Source of the DNA: Microlunatus capsulatus
GTDB lineage: Bacteria; Actinomycetota; Actinomycetes; Propionibacteriales; Propionibacteriaceae
DNA: 64,000 bases
Assembly (NCBI RefSeq): GCF_017876495.1
Contig: NZ_JAGIOB010000001.1
Location: 186,001-250,000, forward strand
Direction: 5' to 3'
This document shows, in pieces, positions 24,561-32,507 of this stretch. The first letter of the stretch is position 1; every line of letters starts with the position of its first letter. Both the position numbers and the translations under genes were made by a program. A model generated the notes under the pieces. That model had not been told where the DNA came from. It was given only the letters and a program-made list of their open reading frames with translations, and did no database searches.

Positions 24561-25897
24561 GCGCCGCGACGACCGGACCGGCGCCCACCGCGCCGGCCGA
24601 CCCGGGCCGTCCGGGGGTGCGCCGCCGCGTCGTGCTGGCCTGGGGCCTGTGGGACTGGGGCTCGGCCGCGTACAACGCCGTCATCACCTCCTTCGTCTTC
24701 GGCCCCTACGTGGTGCGCGGCGTCGTCGGCGACGCCGAGCCGGGCGGGTTGAGCGCCAACACCTGGCTCGGCATCTCGGGGTTCGTCGCGGGCCTCCTCG
24801 TCGCCCTGATCGCCCCGATCACCGGGCAGCGCTCCGACGCCGGCGGCCACCGCCGGCGCAACCTGGCGATCTGGACCGGCCTCGTCGTCGCCACCATGCT
24901 CGGGCTCTTCACCGTCCGCGACGAGCCGGCCTACCTGTACGCCGCGCTGGTGCTGCTCGCCGCGGGCGCGGTGTTCCAGGAGTTCGCCGGCGTCTCCTAC
25001 AACGCGATGCTCCCCCAGGTGTCGACGCCGGCCACGGTGGGCCGGGTGTCCGGCTTCGGCTGGTCGATGGGCTACTTCGGCGGCATCTTCCTGCTGCTCA
25101 TCTGCTACGTCGGCTTCATCGCGCCCGACGTCGGCTGGTTCGGGGTGACGTCGGAGGGCGGCCTCAACATCCGCGTCGTCGCCGTCTTCTCGGCGGTCTG
25201 GTTCGCGCTCTTCGCCCTGCCCGTGCTGTTCGCCGTCCCCGAGCTGCCGCCCGGCCCGCCGAGCCGCCGGGTGTCGGTGCCGCAGTCCTACCGGCTGCTG
25301 GTGGGCGACGTGAAGAGGCTGTTCGCCCGCGACCGGAACGCCGTCTGGTTCCTGCTCGCGTCCGCGCTGTACCGCGACGGGCTGGCCGCCGTCTTCACCT
25401 TCGGCGCCATCCTGGCCGTCAGCGTCTACGGCCTCGACCAGGCCACGGTGCTCGTCTTCGGCGTGGCCGCCAACGTGGTCGCCGCCCTGGGCGCGCTGGT
25501 CCTCGGCGTCGTCGAGGACCGGGTGGGGCCGAAGCAGATCATCATGGTCTCCCTGGTGGGCCTGCTCGTCTCCTGCACGGTGCTGCTGTTCGCGTCCGGC
25601 CCGACGATGTTCTGGGTCTTCGGGCTGCTGCTGTGCCTGTGGGTCGGTCCGGCCCAGGCCAGCTCGCGCTCGTTCCTGGCCCGGGTGGCCCCGCCCGGCC
25701 GCGAGGGCGAGATGTTCGGCCTCTACGCCACCACGGGACGGGCGGCCTCGTTCCTCGCGCCCGGCCTGTTCGCCCTGTTCTCCGGGTTGTTCTCCGACCG
25801 GGTGGGTATCGTGGGGATCGCGCTGGTCCTGCTGGCCGGGGCGGTCGCCCTCTCCAGGGTCGCCCCTCCCCCGCAGGTGACGCGCCGACCCGGCTGA
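24557..25897 (+). CDS. UMF1 (Atg22-like) family MFS transporter
   Basis: A 446-residue protein with about 12 membrane segments. The N-terminal WGLWDWGSAAYNAVITSFVFGPY and the FQEFAGVSYNAMLPQVSTPATVGRVSGFGWSMGYFGG stretch are typical of the UMF1 family. The yeast homologue Atg22 exports amino acids from the vacuole; bacterial substrates are largely unknown. GTG start in a 4-nt overlap with the GDPD gene. Import of glycerophosphodiesters or export of their products is inference from this coupling. Confidence 0.88.
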   Translation: MSAATTGPAPTAPADPGRPGVRRRVVLAWGLWDWGSAAYNAVITSFVFGPYVVRGVVGDAEPGGLSANTWLGISGFVAGLLVALIAPITGQRSDAGGHRRRNLAIWTGLVVATMLGLFTVRDEPAYLYAALVLLAAGAVFQEFAGVSYNAMLPQVSTPATVGRVSGFGWSMGYFGGIFLLLICYVGFIAPDVGWFGVTSEGGLNIRVVAVFSAVWFALFALPVLFAVPELPPGPPSRRVSVPQSYRLLVGDVKRLFARDRNAVWFLLASALYRDGLAAVFTFGAILAVSVYGLDQATVLVFGVAANVVAALGALVLGVVEDRVGPKQIIMVSLVGLLVSCTVLLFASGPTMFWVFGLLLCLWVGPAQASSRSFLARVAPPGREGEMFGLYATTGRAASFLAPGLFALFSGLFSDRVGIVGIALVLLAGAVALSRVAPPPQVTRRPG

Positions 25898-25931
25898 GGG
25901 TCGGGGTGGGACGGGGGCGCAGGCAGCGGCC

Positions 25932-25957
25932 GGAACATTCCGGCTGCCTCGGGAGTT
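25932..25957 (+). promoter_or_regulatory. SigR/SigH-type promoter of rbpA
   Basis: GGAAC (25932-25936), an 18-nt spacer and GTT (25955-25957) match the GGAAT/C-N18-GTT consensus of SigR-class (thiol-oxidative stress) ECF sigma factors. Streptomyces rbpA is a known SigR target. The promoter lies about 48 nt upstream of the start codon. Confidence 0.65.
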
Positions 25958-25980
25958 GTAACCGCTCGGGGAGACAAGCG

Positions 25981-25992
25981 CTAGACGTCTAG
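25981..25992. promoter_or_regulatory. 12-bp palindrome in the rbpA leader
   Basis: CTAGACGTCTAG is a perfect palindrome just upstream of the ribosome-binding site GGAGGT (25995-26000). It could be an operator; no known regulator matches. Confidence 0.35.
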
Positions 25993-26005
25993 ACGGAGGT
26001 AAGTC

Positions 26006-26389
26006 ATGGCTGATCGTTCACTGAGGGGCACCGGACTGGGAGCCAAGAGCTTCGAGGACGAGGCCGGCGTCGAGTTCGCCGCGCGCCAGGAGGTCGGTTA
26101 CGACTGCTCCCGCCAGCACCACTTCACGCTGGTGTTCTCGGCCGAGGCCGAGATCCCCTCGCTGTGGGAGTGCCCGCGCTGCGGCGCCGAGTCCCTGCGG
26201 TCCGACGGGCAGCGCCCGGAGGCCAAGGAGGAGAAGGCCGTCCGCACGCACTGGGACATGCTGCGGGAGCGCCGCTCGATCGCCGAGCTCGAGGACCTGC
26301 TGGCCGAGCGGCTGACGCTGCTGCGGGCCGGCGAGCTGGGTTCCACGGCCTGGTCGCGCACCGCGCCGACGAAGAAGAAGACCGCCTGA
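26006..26389 (+). CDS. rbpA: RNA polymerase-binding protein RbpA
   Basis: A 127-residue actinobacterial RNA polymerase partner. The N-terminal tail and zinc-ribbon-like core domain (YDCSRQHHF, LWECPRCGAESL) are followed by a basic linker and the sigma-interaction domain (THWDMLRERRSIAELEDLLAERLTLLR). RbpA stabilises sigma-A holoenzyme and the open complex. The ATG has an ideal GGAGGT 5 nt upstream. The SigR-like promoter and very strong downstream terminator suggest a monocistronic, stress-inducible unit. Confidence 0.97.
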   Translation: MADRSLRGTGLGAKSFEDEAGVEFAARQEVGYDCSRQHHFTLVFSAEAEIPSLWECPRCGAESLRSDGQRPEAKEEKAVRTHWDMLRERRSIAELEDLLAERLTLLRAGELGSTAWSRTAPTKKKTA

Positions 26390-26418
26390 CCTCCGGGTCG
26401 GGCCCAGCACGACACCGG

Positions 26419-26464
26419 ACCGCCCCGCGCGGACCGACCACCTGGTCGGTCCGCGCGGGGCGGT
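26419..26464. terminator. Very strong bidirectional hairpin between rbpA and fxsA
   Basis: Arms 26419-26440 and 26443-26464 are perfect 22-bp inverted repeats, GC-rich throughout, with only 2 nt between them (a 4-nt RNA loop in practice). It lies between convergent rbpA and fxsA and probably terminates both transcripts, although no U-tract follows. Confidence 0.8.
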
Positions 26465-26468
26465 TCCG

Positions 26469-26516
26469 CGTCAGCGGTCGGATACCTCGCCGCGTCAGCG
26501 GTCGGACACCTCGCCG
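26469..26516. repeat. 24-bp tandem duplication at the fxsA 3' end
   Basis: Units 26469-26492 and 26493-26516 differ at one base (T/C). On the minus strand the copy at 26493-26516 holds the last codons and stop of fxsA. The second copy is untranslated, a micro-duplication. Confidence 0.8.
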
Positions 26517-27001
26517 CGGATGACGGTGGGGCCCTGCGGCCCGGGGGCCGGGTCGGGGACGGTCTCGCCCTCGATGACGTCGCCGCGGCCGGCGGCCGGG
26601 GTGGGCACACCCAGCCGGTTGAGCCGGCGGGCGATGAAGAAGGCGACGAGCTTCCGGGCCGCCGGCCGGGTCATCGGCAGCAGGAAGAGAAAGCCGACGA
26701 TGTCGGTGGCGAAGCCGGGAAGCATGAGCAGCAGGCCGCCGACCAGGACCAGCGCCGCGTCGGCCAGCTCCCCGCTGGGCACCTTGCCGGTGGCGAAGGC
26801 GTCGGTCAGGGCCGTCCAGGCCCGGCCGCCCTCGCGGCGCATCAGCCAGCCGCCCAGCACGGCCTCGACGACGAGGATGCCCAGCGTCAGCAGCGCGCCG
26901 ATCCGGTCGGCGACCTGCAGCAGCAGCCAGACCTCGAAGATCGGCACCGCCACCAGCAGGACGAGGAAGACGACGAGCGGCAGCCCGCCGCGCAGCCTCA
27001 C
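26495..27001 (-). CDS. fxsA: FxsA family membrane protein
   Basis: A 168-residue FxsA-family cytoplasmic membrane protein. Hydrophobic segments cover about residues 6-50 (LPLVVFLVLLVAVPIFEVWLLL) and 80-110 (LVLVGGLLLMLPGFATDIVGF), separated by the conserved VVEAVLGGWLMRREG. The C-terminus is hydrophilic. E. coli FxsA relieves phage T7 exclusion by the F plasmid; the cellular role is unclear. It begins with GTG in a 4-nt GTGA overlap with ppm1 and is the last gene of the minus-strand operon. Confidence 0.88.
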   Translation of the reverse strand: MRLRGGLPLVVFLVLLVAVPIFEVWLLLQVADRIGALLTLGILVVEAVLGGWLMRREGGRAWTALTDAFATGKVPSGELADAALVLVGGLLLMLPGFATDIVGFLFLLPMTRPAARKLVAFFIARRLNRLGVPTPAAGRGDVIEGETVPDPAPGPQGPTVIRGEVSDR

Positions 27002-27789
27002 CGCGACACCGCCGGGGCCCGCCGGGCCAGCGAGCGCAGCTGCTGCCCCCGGTGCCGGATCCCCCACAGGGTGGTCAGCAGCAGCGCCTCGACGACGATC
27101 CGCTGGCTCATCTTGCTGACGCCGTGCTCCCGCTCGATGAAGGTGATCGGCACCTCGACCACCCGGAAGCCCGCCTTGAGCGCGCGCCAGGCCAGGTCGA
27201 CCTGGAAGCAGTACCCGGCCGAGACGACGCCGTCGAGCTGCAGCCCGCGCAGCGTCGCGGCGCGGAAGGCGCGGTAGCCGCCGGTGGCGTCCTTGAGCGG
27301 GATGCCCAGCACGAGCCGGGTCCACAGGTTGCCGCCGCGGGAGAGCACCTTGCGCGACAGCGGCCAGTTGACGACCGTGCCGCCGGCCACCCAGCGCGAG
27401 CCCAGCACGAGGTCCGCGCCGGACAGCGCCGTCAGCAGCCGCGGCAGCTGCTCGGGCTGGTGGGAGCCGTCGGCGTCCATCTCGACGAGGACGTCGTAGC
27501 CGGCCTCGAGGCCCCAGGCGAAGCCGGCCAGGTACGCGGCGCCCAGGCCCTCCTTGCCGGCCCGGTGCAGCACGTGCACGTGGTCGTCCTCGGCCGCCAG
27601 CCGGTCGGCGAGCTCGCCGGTGCCGTCCGGGGAGTTGTCGTCGGCGACCAGCACGTGGGCGTCGGGGACGGCGGCGCGGACCCGGCCCACGATGAGCGGC
27701 AGGTTCTCGCGCTCGTCGTAGGTGGGGATGATCACCAGGGTCCGCTCGTCCCCCCGGGGGGCGCCTCCGGTCGGCGTCGGCTCGCTCAC
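26998..27789 (-). CDS. ppm1: Polyprenol monophosphomannose synthase
   Basis: A 263-residue GT2 enzyme of the dolichol-phosphate-mannose synthase type. Motifs are VIIPTYDERENLP, VADDNSPDGTGE, VEMDADGSHQPEQLP and KDATGGYRAFRAATL. It transfers mannose from GDP-mannose to polyprenyl phosphate at the membrane, feeding protein O-mannosylation and lipoglycans. In mycobacteria the homologous domain is often fused to Lnt. Here it is a separate gene whose GTG overlaps the lnt stop by 4 nt (GTGA), so the pair is probably translationally coupled. No membrane anchor is present in this polypeptide. Confidence 0.93.
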   Translation of the reverse strand: MSEPTPTGGAPRGDERTLVIIPTYDERENLPLIVGRVRAAVPDAHVLVADDNSPDGTGELADRLAAEDDHVHVLHRAGKEGLGAAYLAGFAWGLEAGYDVLVEMDADGSHQPEQLPRLLTALSGADLVLGSRWVAGGTVVNWPLSRKVLSRGGNLWTRLVLGIPLKDATGGYRAFRAATLRGLQLDGVVSAGYCFQVDLAWRALKAGFRVVEVPITFIEREHGVSKMSQRIVVEALLLTTLWGIRHRGQQLRSLARRAPAVSR

Positions 27790-29489
27790 GTCCAGTCTCT
27801 TCCGTTCGTCGGCGTCGGCGCCCGGACGGGGCCGACGGGGTCGGGGCGGGGTCGCGTCGAGCGCGTCCCCAGCAGGGCCAGCGCGCAGCACAGCGCGGCC
27901 AGCAGGGTGAGGCCGCGGTCGAGCCACGGGGCGAGCAGCACGGCCGGCGTCAGGGTGCTGCGCAGCGGCATGGTGACGACCCGGTCGTCGGCGGTGAACT
28001 CGGTGGTGCGGGTGACGACGTGGCCGTCGCGGTCGATGAAGCCGGAGACGCTGTTGGTGGTCGCGACGGCGATCTCGCGGCGGGACTCCATCGCGCGGGC
28101 GCGGGTGATGGCGAACTGCTGCTCGATCTGCCCGGTGCCGCCGTAGGTCGCGTTGTTGCTCTGCACCACCGACACCTGGGCGCCGGCGGTCAGGGTCTCG
28201 TAGACGGTGGCGTCGTAGGCCAGCTCGAAGCAGATGACGTCGCCCACCTTGACCGGCCGGCCGCCCACCCGCACGTCGAGGACGCCGGGCGTGGTGCCCG
28301 GGATCGACTGGGCGCCCACCTGGGCCAGCACGGGCACCAGCGGCAGCAGCTCGTCGCGGAAGGGGATCCACTCCCCGAACGGCACGAGGTTGCGCTTGTC
28401 GTAGCGGGCGAGGATCCCCGCGACGGGGTCCCACCACAGGGCCGTCGTCTGCCGCTCGTCCTCGCCCGGACCCTGCATCACCGCGCCGACGAGGATGGGC
28501 ACGCCGGCGATCTGTGCGGCCGACTGCACCGTCAGCCCGGTGAGGCCGTCCTTCGTCGGGTCGATGTCGGTGGAGTTCTCCGGCCAGAGCAGGAAGTCCG
28601 GGGTGGGCACCTGGCCGAGCCGGGCCTTGGTCATCAGGTCGACCGTCTCGGCGAGGTGGTTGTTGGTGACCGAGCGCGCCCGGCCCATCGCCTCGATGCC
28701 GCGCCCGGGCACGTTGCCCTGGACGATCCCGACGTCGACGCTGCCCAGCCGGCCCGCGGCGGGCTCCACCTGGAAGCCGCGCAGCGCCGTCCCGGCCACC
28801 ACCAGCAGCACGAGGGCGCCGGCGACGACCAGCAGCGGGCCGCGCCGGGCGGCGGGCGGGGCCGTCGGCGTGCGCCGCCGCAGCCCGAGGCCCGACCGGC
28901 TCAGCACCAGCCAGGCCACCAGCTGGCCCACGAGGGCGACGACGAACGACACGCCCGCCACCCCCACCAGTGGGAAGAAGCCGGCGACCGGGGTGTCGAC
29001 GGCGGCGTAGGCGAGCCGGACCCAGCCGAAGCCGCCGAAGGGGATCCGGGAGTAGGCGAACTCGACGCCCACCCAGCAGCACGCCGCGGCCAGCGGCCAG
29101 GCGCGCAGCCGCAGCACCAGCGTCAGGGCGGCGGCGAGGACGCCGAAGAACAGCGCCTCGAAGACGATGAGCAGCGCCGCCACCCAGACGCCCAGCACGT
29201 GCAGCCAGCTGATGCTCACCGCCAGCAGGCCGAGGCCGAACAGGTAGCCGAGGCCGAACGCGCGGCGCGGCGGGCGGCCGCGGACCAGCAGCGTCAGGGC
29301 CGGCACGCCGACCAGCAGCAGGGGCCACAGGCCGTAGGGCTGCCAGGCCAGGCCCAGCACCGCCCCGGCCGCGAGCGCCCCCAGCGCGCGGAGCCGAGGC
29401 CCCCGTCGGGTGTCCGCGACCGGCCCGGTGACCGGGTCCGGGGCGGGGTCGACCGCTGCGGCGGGGGCAGGGGTCAGGGGCGTCGACAC
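27786..29489 (-). CDS. lnt: Apolipoprotein N-acyltransferase
   Basis: A 567-residue protein with about six N-terminal membrane segments, a nitrilase-like extracytoplasmic domain and a C-terminal anchor. The catalytic triad is visible: Glu304 (WPENS), Lys365 (YDKRNLVPFGE) and Cys420 (VICFELAYD). It N-acylates the cysteine of diacylated lipoproteins, consistent with lipoproteins such as that at 15151-16158. It starts with GTG at 29489 and overlaps the upstream amidohydrolase gene by 16 nt. It forms an operon with ppm1 and fxsA. Confidence 0.95.
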   Translation of the reverse strand: MSTPLTPAPAAAVDPAPDPVTGPVADTRRGPRLRALGALAAGAVLGLAWQPYGLWPLLLVGVPALTLLVRGRPPRRAFGLGYLFGLGLLAVSISWLHVLGVWVAALLIVFEALFFGVLAAALTLVLRLRAWPLAAACCWVGVEFAYSRIPFGGFGWVRLAYAAVDTPVAGFFPLVGVAGVSFVVALVGQLVAWLVLSRSGLGLRRRTPTAPPAARRGPLLVVAGALVLLVVAGTALRGFQVEPAAGRLGSVDVGIVQGNVPGRGIEAMGRARSVTNNHLAETVDLMTKARLGQVPTPDFLLWPENSTDIDPTKDGLTGLTVQSAAQIAGVPILVGAVMQGPGEDERQTTALWWDPVAGILARYDKRNLVPFGEWIPFRDELLPLVPVLAQVGAQSIPGTTPGVLDVRVGGRPVKVGDVICFELAYDATVYETLTAGAQVSVVQSNNATYGGTGQIEQQFAITRARAMESRREIAVATTNSVSGFIDRDGHVVTRTTEFTADDRVVTMPLRSTLTPAVLLAPWLDRGLTLLAALCCALALLGTRSTRPRPDPVGPVRAPTPTNGRDWT

Positions 29490-31045
29490 GGAGGGAGTTT
29501 ACCCAGGGCTCCCGGGTCGGAGTGGATCACGCGACCGGCCCCGAGCGTCGCGACGCAGACCGGCAGCGGGTCGCCCGGGTCCAGCCGCGGCAACCCCGTC
29601 GTCTCCTCGAGCAGCGCGGGGTCCACGTCCCAGACGGCGACGTCGGCCGGCCGGCCCGGCGCGAGCACGCCGCGGACCTCGTCCCGGGCGGCGGCGTGGG
29701 CGCCCCGGGTGGCGGCGTCGAAGGCCACCGCGACCGGCAGCCGCTGCTCGGGCCGGACGTGCTGCACGGCCGCCCGCACCGTCGCCCAGCCGGCCAGCGC
29801 CGTGACGGGCGCGTCGGTGCCCAGGGCGAGCGCGACGCCGGCCCGGTGCAGGTCGCCGAAGGGGTTCATCGTCGCGGCGCGCCGGCCCAGCCGCTGCTCG
29901 TACAGCTCCCCCGGCCCGCCCCAGGCGGCGTCGAACGCGGGCTGGACGCTGGCGACGACGCCGAGGTCGGCCAGGACGGCCAGGTCGTCGGCCGCGACCA
30001 TCTCGACGTGCTCCAGCCGGTGCCGGGCGGCCCGGACCGCCTCGGGCCCGAGGACGGCGGCGGCGCGGCGCAGCCCCTCGACCGCGGCCGCGACCGCGTC
30101 GTCGCCGATGCAGTGGAACCCGCCCTGGACGCCGGCCCGGGTGCAGGCGACCAGGTGGGCGGTGACCTGGTCGTCGTCGAGGTAGCGGACACCACGGGTG
30201 TCCGCGTCGGCGTAGGGCGCGCGCAGGGCCGCGGTGTGGGAGCCGATGGCGCCGTCGACGCAGAGGTCGCCGGCCAGCCCGACGGCCCCGACGGCGCGGG
30301 CGGCGGCCAGCGACTCCTCCGCCGCCAGCTCGCCCCAGTAGGTGACGGCCCGCAGGCCCAGGGCCGCGGCCTCCTCGGCCACCCGGACGAGGTCGGCGAG
30401 CGGTCCGAGGTGGGCGCCGCCCAGCTCGTGCACCGTCGCCACCCCCTCCGCCGCGGCGGCCGTCAGCGCCGTCCGGACGGCGGCCCGCCGCTCGCCGTCG
30501 GTGAACAGCCGGTCCATCGCCCCGCGGCAGGCGTGGTGGGCGTCCTGGGTCAGCCAGCCCTCCGCCGTGGCCCCGGGCAGCCCGTCCAGCGACGGCAGCC
30601 GCTCCAGCAGGGCGCTGGAGACCAGCGCGGAGTGGACGTCCACCCGGGCCAGGTAGACGGCGACGCCGGGGGCGGCGCGGTCCAGCTCGGCCCGGGTCGG
30701 CGGCACCGGCTCGGGCCAGCCCCGCTCGTCCCAGCCCTGGCCGACGAGCACCCGGGTGCCGGGCCGGGCGGCGACGTGGGCGGCCACCCGCTCCAGCACG
30801 TCGGTCCGGCTGACGGCGTCGTGCAGGTCGAGGCCGTCGGCCACCTGGCCGACCTGGACGCAGTGCACGTGGGCGTCGACGAGGGCGGGGGTGACCAGCC
30901 GGCCGCCGAGGTCGACCTCGGGGGCGCCGGACGCGGCCGCGCGGGCGGCGGCGTCGGCCCCGACGAACGCGACCCGGCCGCCCTGCAGCACCAGCGCCGT
31001 GGCGCCCGGGGCGGCGGGGCTGACGACGCGGCCGCCGGTCAGCAC
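29474..31045 (-). CDS. YtcJ-like amidohydrolase family protein
   Basis: About 523 residues of the amidohydrolase superfamily (YtcJ-like). After a short N-terminal beta region, VTPALVDAHVHCVQVG gives the first metal-binding His pair. FHCIGDDAV and RLEHVEMV supply further metal ligands, and LGTDAPVTAL the catalytic Asp. The C-terminal strand region ends in PCRRP. Substrates of this subgroup are poorly known, typically N-acyl or cyclic amides. The start is doubtful: GTG at 31045 is the first reasonable one and lacks a ribosome-binding site, so translation may depend on coupling to the AsnC gene 41 nt upstream. Its 3' end overlaps lnt. Confidence 0.85.
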   Translation of the reverse strand: MLTGGRVVSPAAPGATALVLQGGRVAFVGADAAARAAASGAPEVDLGGRLVTPALVDAHVHCVQVGQVADGLDLHDAVSRTDVLERVAAHVAARPGTRVLVGQGWDERGWPEPVPPTRAELDRAAPGVAVYLARVDVHSALVSSALLERLPSLDGLPGATAEGWLTQDAHHACRGAMDRLFTDGERRAAVRTALTAAAAEGVATVHELGGAHLGPLADLVRVAEEAAALGLRAVTYWGELAAEESLAAARAVGAVGLAGDLCVDGAIGSHTAALRAPYADADTRGVRYLDDDQVTAHLVACTRAGVQGGFHCIGDDAVAAAVEGLRRAAAVLGPEAVRAARHRLEHVEMVAADDLAVLADLGVVASVQPAFDAAWGGPGELYEQRLGRRAATMNPFGDLHRAGVALALGTDAPVTALAGWATVRAAVQHVRPEQRLPVAVAFDAATRGAHAAARDEVRGVLAPGRPADVAVWDVDPALLEETTGLPRLDPGDPLPVCVATLGAGRVIHSDPGALGKLPPCRRP

Positions 31046-31086
31046 CAGGGGTGCCGGGTCGGCGGGGCCGGGGCGGGCGTGCGTGC

Positions 31087-31524
31087 TCAGATCTGCGGTC
31101 GGTCCTCGTACGGCACCGAGAGCACGGTGGTGGTGTGGGTGGAGACCTTGCCGTCGGCCCGGATCCGGGCCAGCAGCGACTCCAGGTGGCTCATCGTCGG
31201 GACCTGCACCTTGAGCAGGTAGCTGGGCTCCCCGGCCACCGAGTAGCAGGAGATGATCTCCTCGATGTGCTGCAGCCGCTCGGGGGCGTCGTCGGGCTGG
31301 CTGGGGTCGAACGGCTTGATCGCCACGAAGGCGGTCACCATCAGGCCCAGCTCGGCGGCGTCGAGGACGGCCCGGTAGCCGGTGATCACGCCGCGCTGCT
31401 CCAGCCGGCGGACGCGCTGCTGGGCGGCGGAGGTGGAGAGGCCGGTCTCGCGGCCGATGTCGGTGTAGGACATCCGCCCCTCGCGCGCCAGCAGCGCGAG
31501 GATGCGTCGGTCCAGCTTCTCCAT
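31087..31524 (-). CDS. Lrp/AsnC family transcriptional regulator
   Basis: A 145-residue feast/famine regulator. Residues 1-55 hold the HTH (MEKLDRRILALLAREGRMSYTDIG, LSTSAAQQRVRRLEQRGVITGY). Residues 65-140 form the RAM ligand domain (VTAFVAIKP, CYSVAGEPSYLLKVQVPTMSHLESLL). It probably binds an amino acid. It is the first gene of the operon with the amidohydrolase and is divergent from the exonuclease gene with only 26 bp between start codons, so both promoters must overlap. Confidence 0.92.
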   Translation of the reverse strand: MEKLDRRILALLAREGRMSYTDIGRETGLSTSAAQQRVRRLEQRGVITGYRAVLDAAELGLMVTAFVAIKPFDPSQPDDAPERLQHIEEIISCYSVAGEPSYLLKVQVPTMSHLESLLARIRADGKVSTHTTTVLSVPYEDRPQI

Positions 31525-31550
31525 GGCCGTATCGTGCCAGGATTGCCCGC

Positions 31551-32507
31551 GTGACCGCGCAGCGACTGCTACTTCTGGACACGGCCTCGCTGTACTTCCG
31601 CGCCTTCTACGGGGTGCCGGACTCCCTGCGGACGCCGGACGGCCGGCCGGTCAACGCGGTCCGCGGCCTGCTCGACTTCATCGCCCACCTCGTCACCACC
31701 TACCGCCCCACCCACCTGGCCTGCTGCTGGGACAACGACTGGCGCCCGGAGTGGCGGGTCGAGCTGATCCCCTCCTACAAGGCGCACCGGGTCGCGGGCG
31801 GCGGGGACACCGTCGTCCCCGAGATGGCGACGACCATCCCCGGCGAGTCCGCGCCCGACGCCCTGGCCGCGCAGGTCCCGATGATCCTCGACGTGCTCGC
31901 CGCGCTGGGGCTGCCCGTGGTGGGCCTCGACCACTACGAGGCCGACGACGTCATCGGCACCCTGGCCAGCACGGCGCCGATGGCCACCGACGTCGTCACC
32001 GGCGACCGCGACCTCTTCCAGCTGGTCGACGACGCCAAGCCCGTCCGGGTCCTCTACATCGCCCGCGGCGTCGGCAAGCACGAGGTGGTCGACGACGCCT
32101 GGATCCAGGGGAGGTACGGCGTCCCGGCGTCGGCCTACGTCGACTACGCCACGCTGCGCGGCGACGCCTCCGACGGCCTGCCCGGGGTCTCGGGCATCGG
32201 GGAGAAGACGGCCGCCTCGCTGCTCACCAGCTACGGCGACCTGCACGGCATCCTCGAGGCCTCCAGCCGGGAGAACAGCCCCGTCTCCGGCGGCGTCCGG
32301 TCCAAGCTCGGGGCGGCGATCGACTACCTCGCCGTCGCCCCGACGGTGGTGGCGGTGGCCCGCGACCTGGAGCTGGGCGTCACCTGGGACGACCTGGTGC
32401 TGCCGGAGGCACCGGCCCACCCGCGGACCTTCGCCCGGCTGACCGAGGAGCTGGGCCTCAGCGGGAGCGCCGCCCGGGTGCTCGCCAGCCTGTCCCGTGA
32501 CGCCTGA
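31551..32507 (+). CDS. 5'-3' exonuclease, FEN/PIN type
   Basis: A 318-residue stand-alone 5' nuclease homologous to the N-terminal domain of DNA polymerase I. Metal-binding motifs are LLLLDTASLYFRAFY, HYEADDVIGTLA, VTGDRDLFQLV and the helix-3-turn region RGDASDGLPGVSGIGEKTAASLL. It would remove RNA primers and flaps and act in repair. GTG start, with CAGGAT 7 nt upstream as a weak -10 box. Its end overlaps the start of the pabB-pabC fusion by 11 nt. Confidence 0.92.
   Translation: MTAQRLLLLDTASLYFRAFYGVPDSLRTPDGRPVNAVRGLLDFIAHLVTTYRPTHLACCWDNDWRPEWRVELIPSYKAHRVAGGGDTVVPEMATTIPGESAPDALAAQVPMILDVLAALGLPVVGLDHYEADDVIGTLASTAPMATDVVTGDRDLFQLVDDAKPVRVLYIARGVGKHEVVDDAWIQGRYGVPASAYVDYATLRGDASDGLPGVSGIGEKTAASLLTSYGDLHGILEASSRENSPVSGGVRSKLGAAIDYLAVAPTVVAVARDLELGVTWDDLVLPEAPAHPRTFARLTEELGLSGSAARVLASLSRDA

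Noticed and set aside
26998-29328. A 776-codon fusion of lnt and ppm1 in one frame
   Set aside because: The N-terminal two thirds of that frame is an off-frame shadow. Lnt lies in another frame with its catalytic triad, and Ppm1 begins at 27789 in a GTGA overlap.
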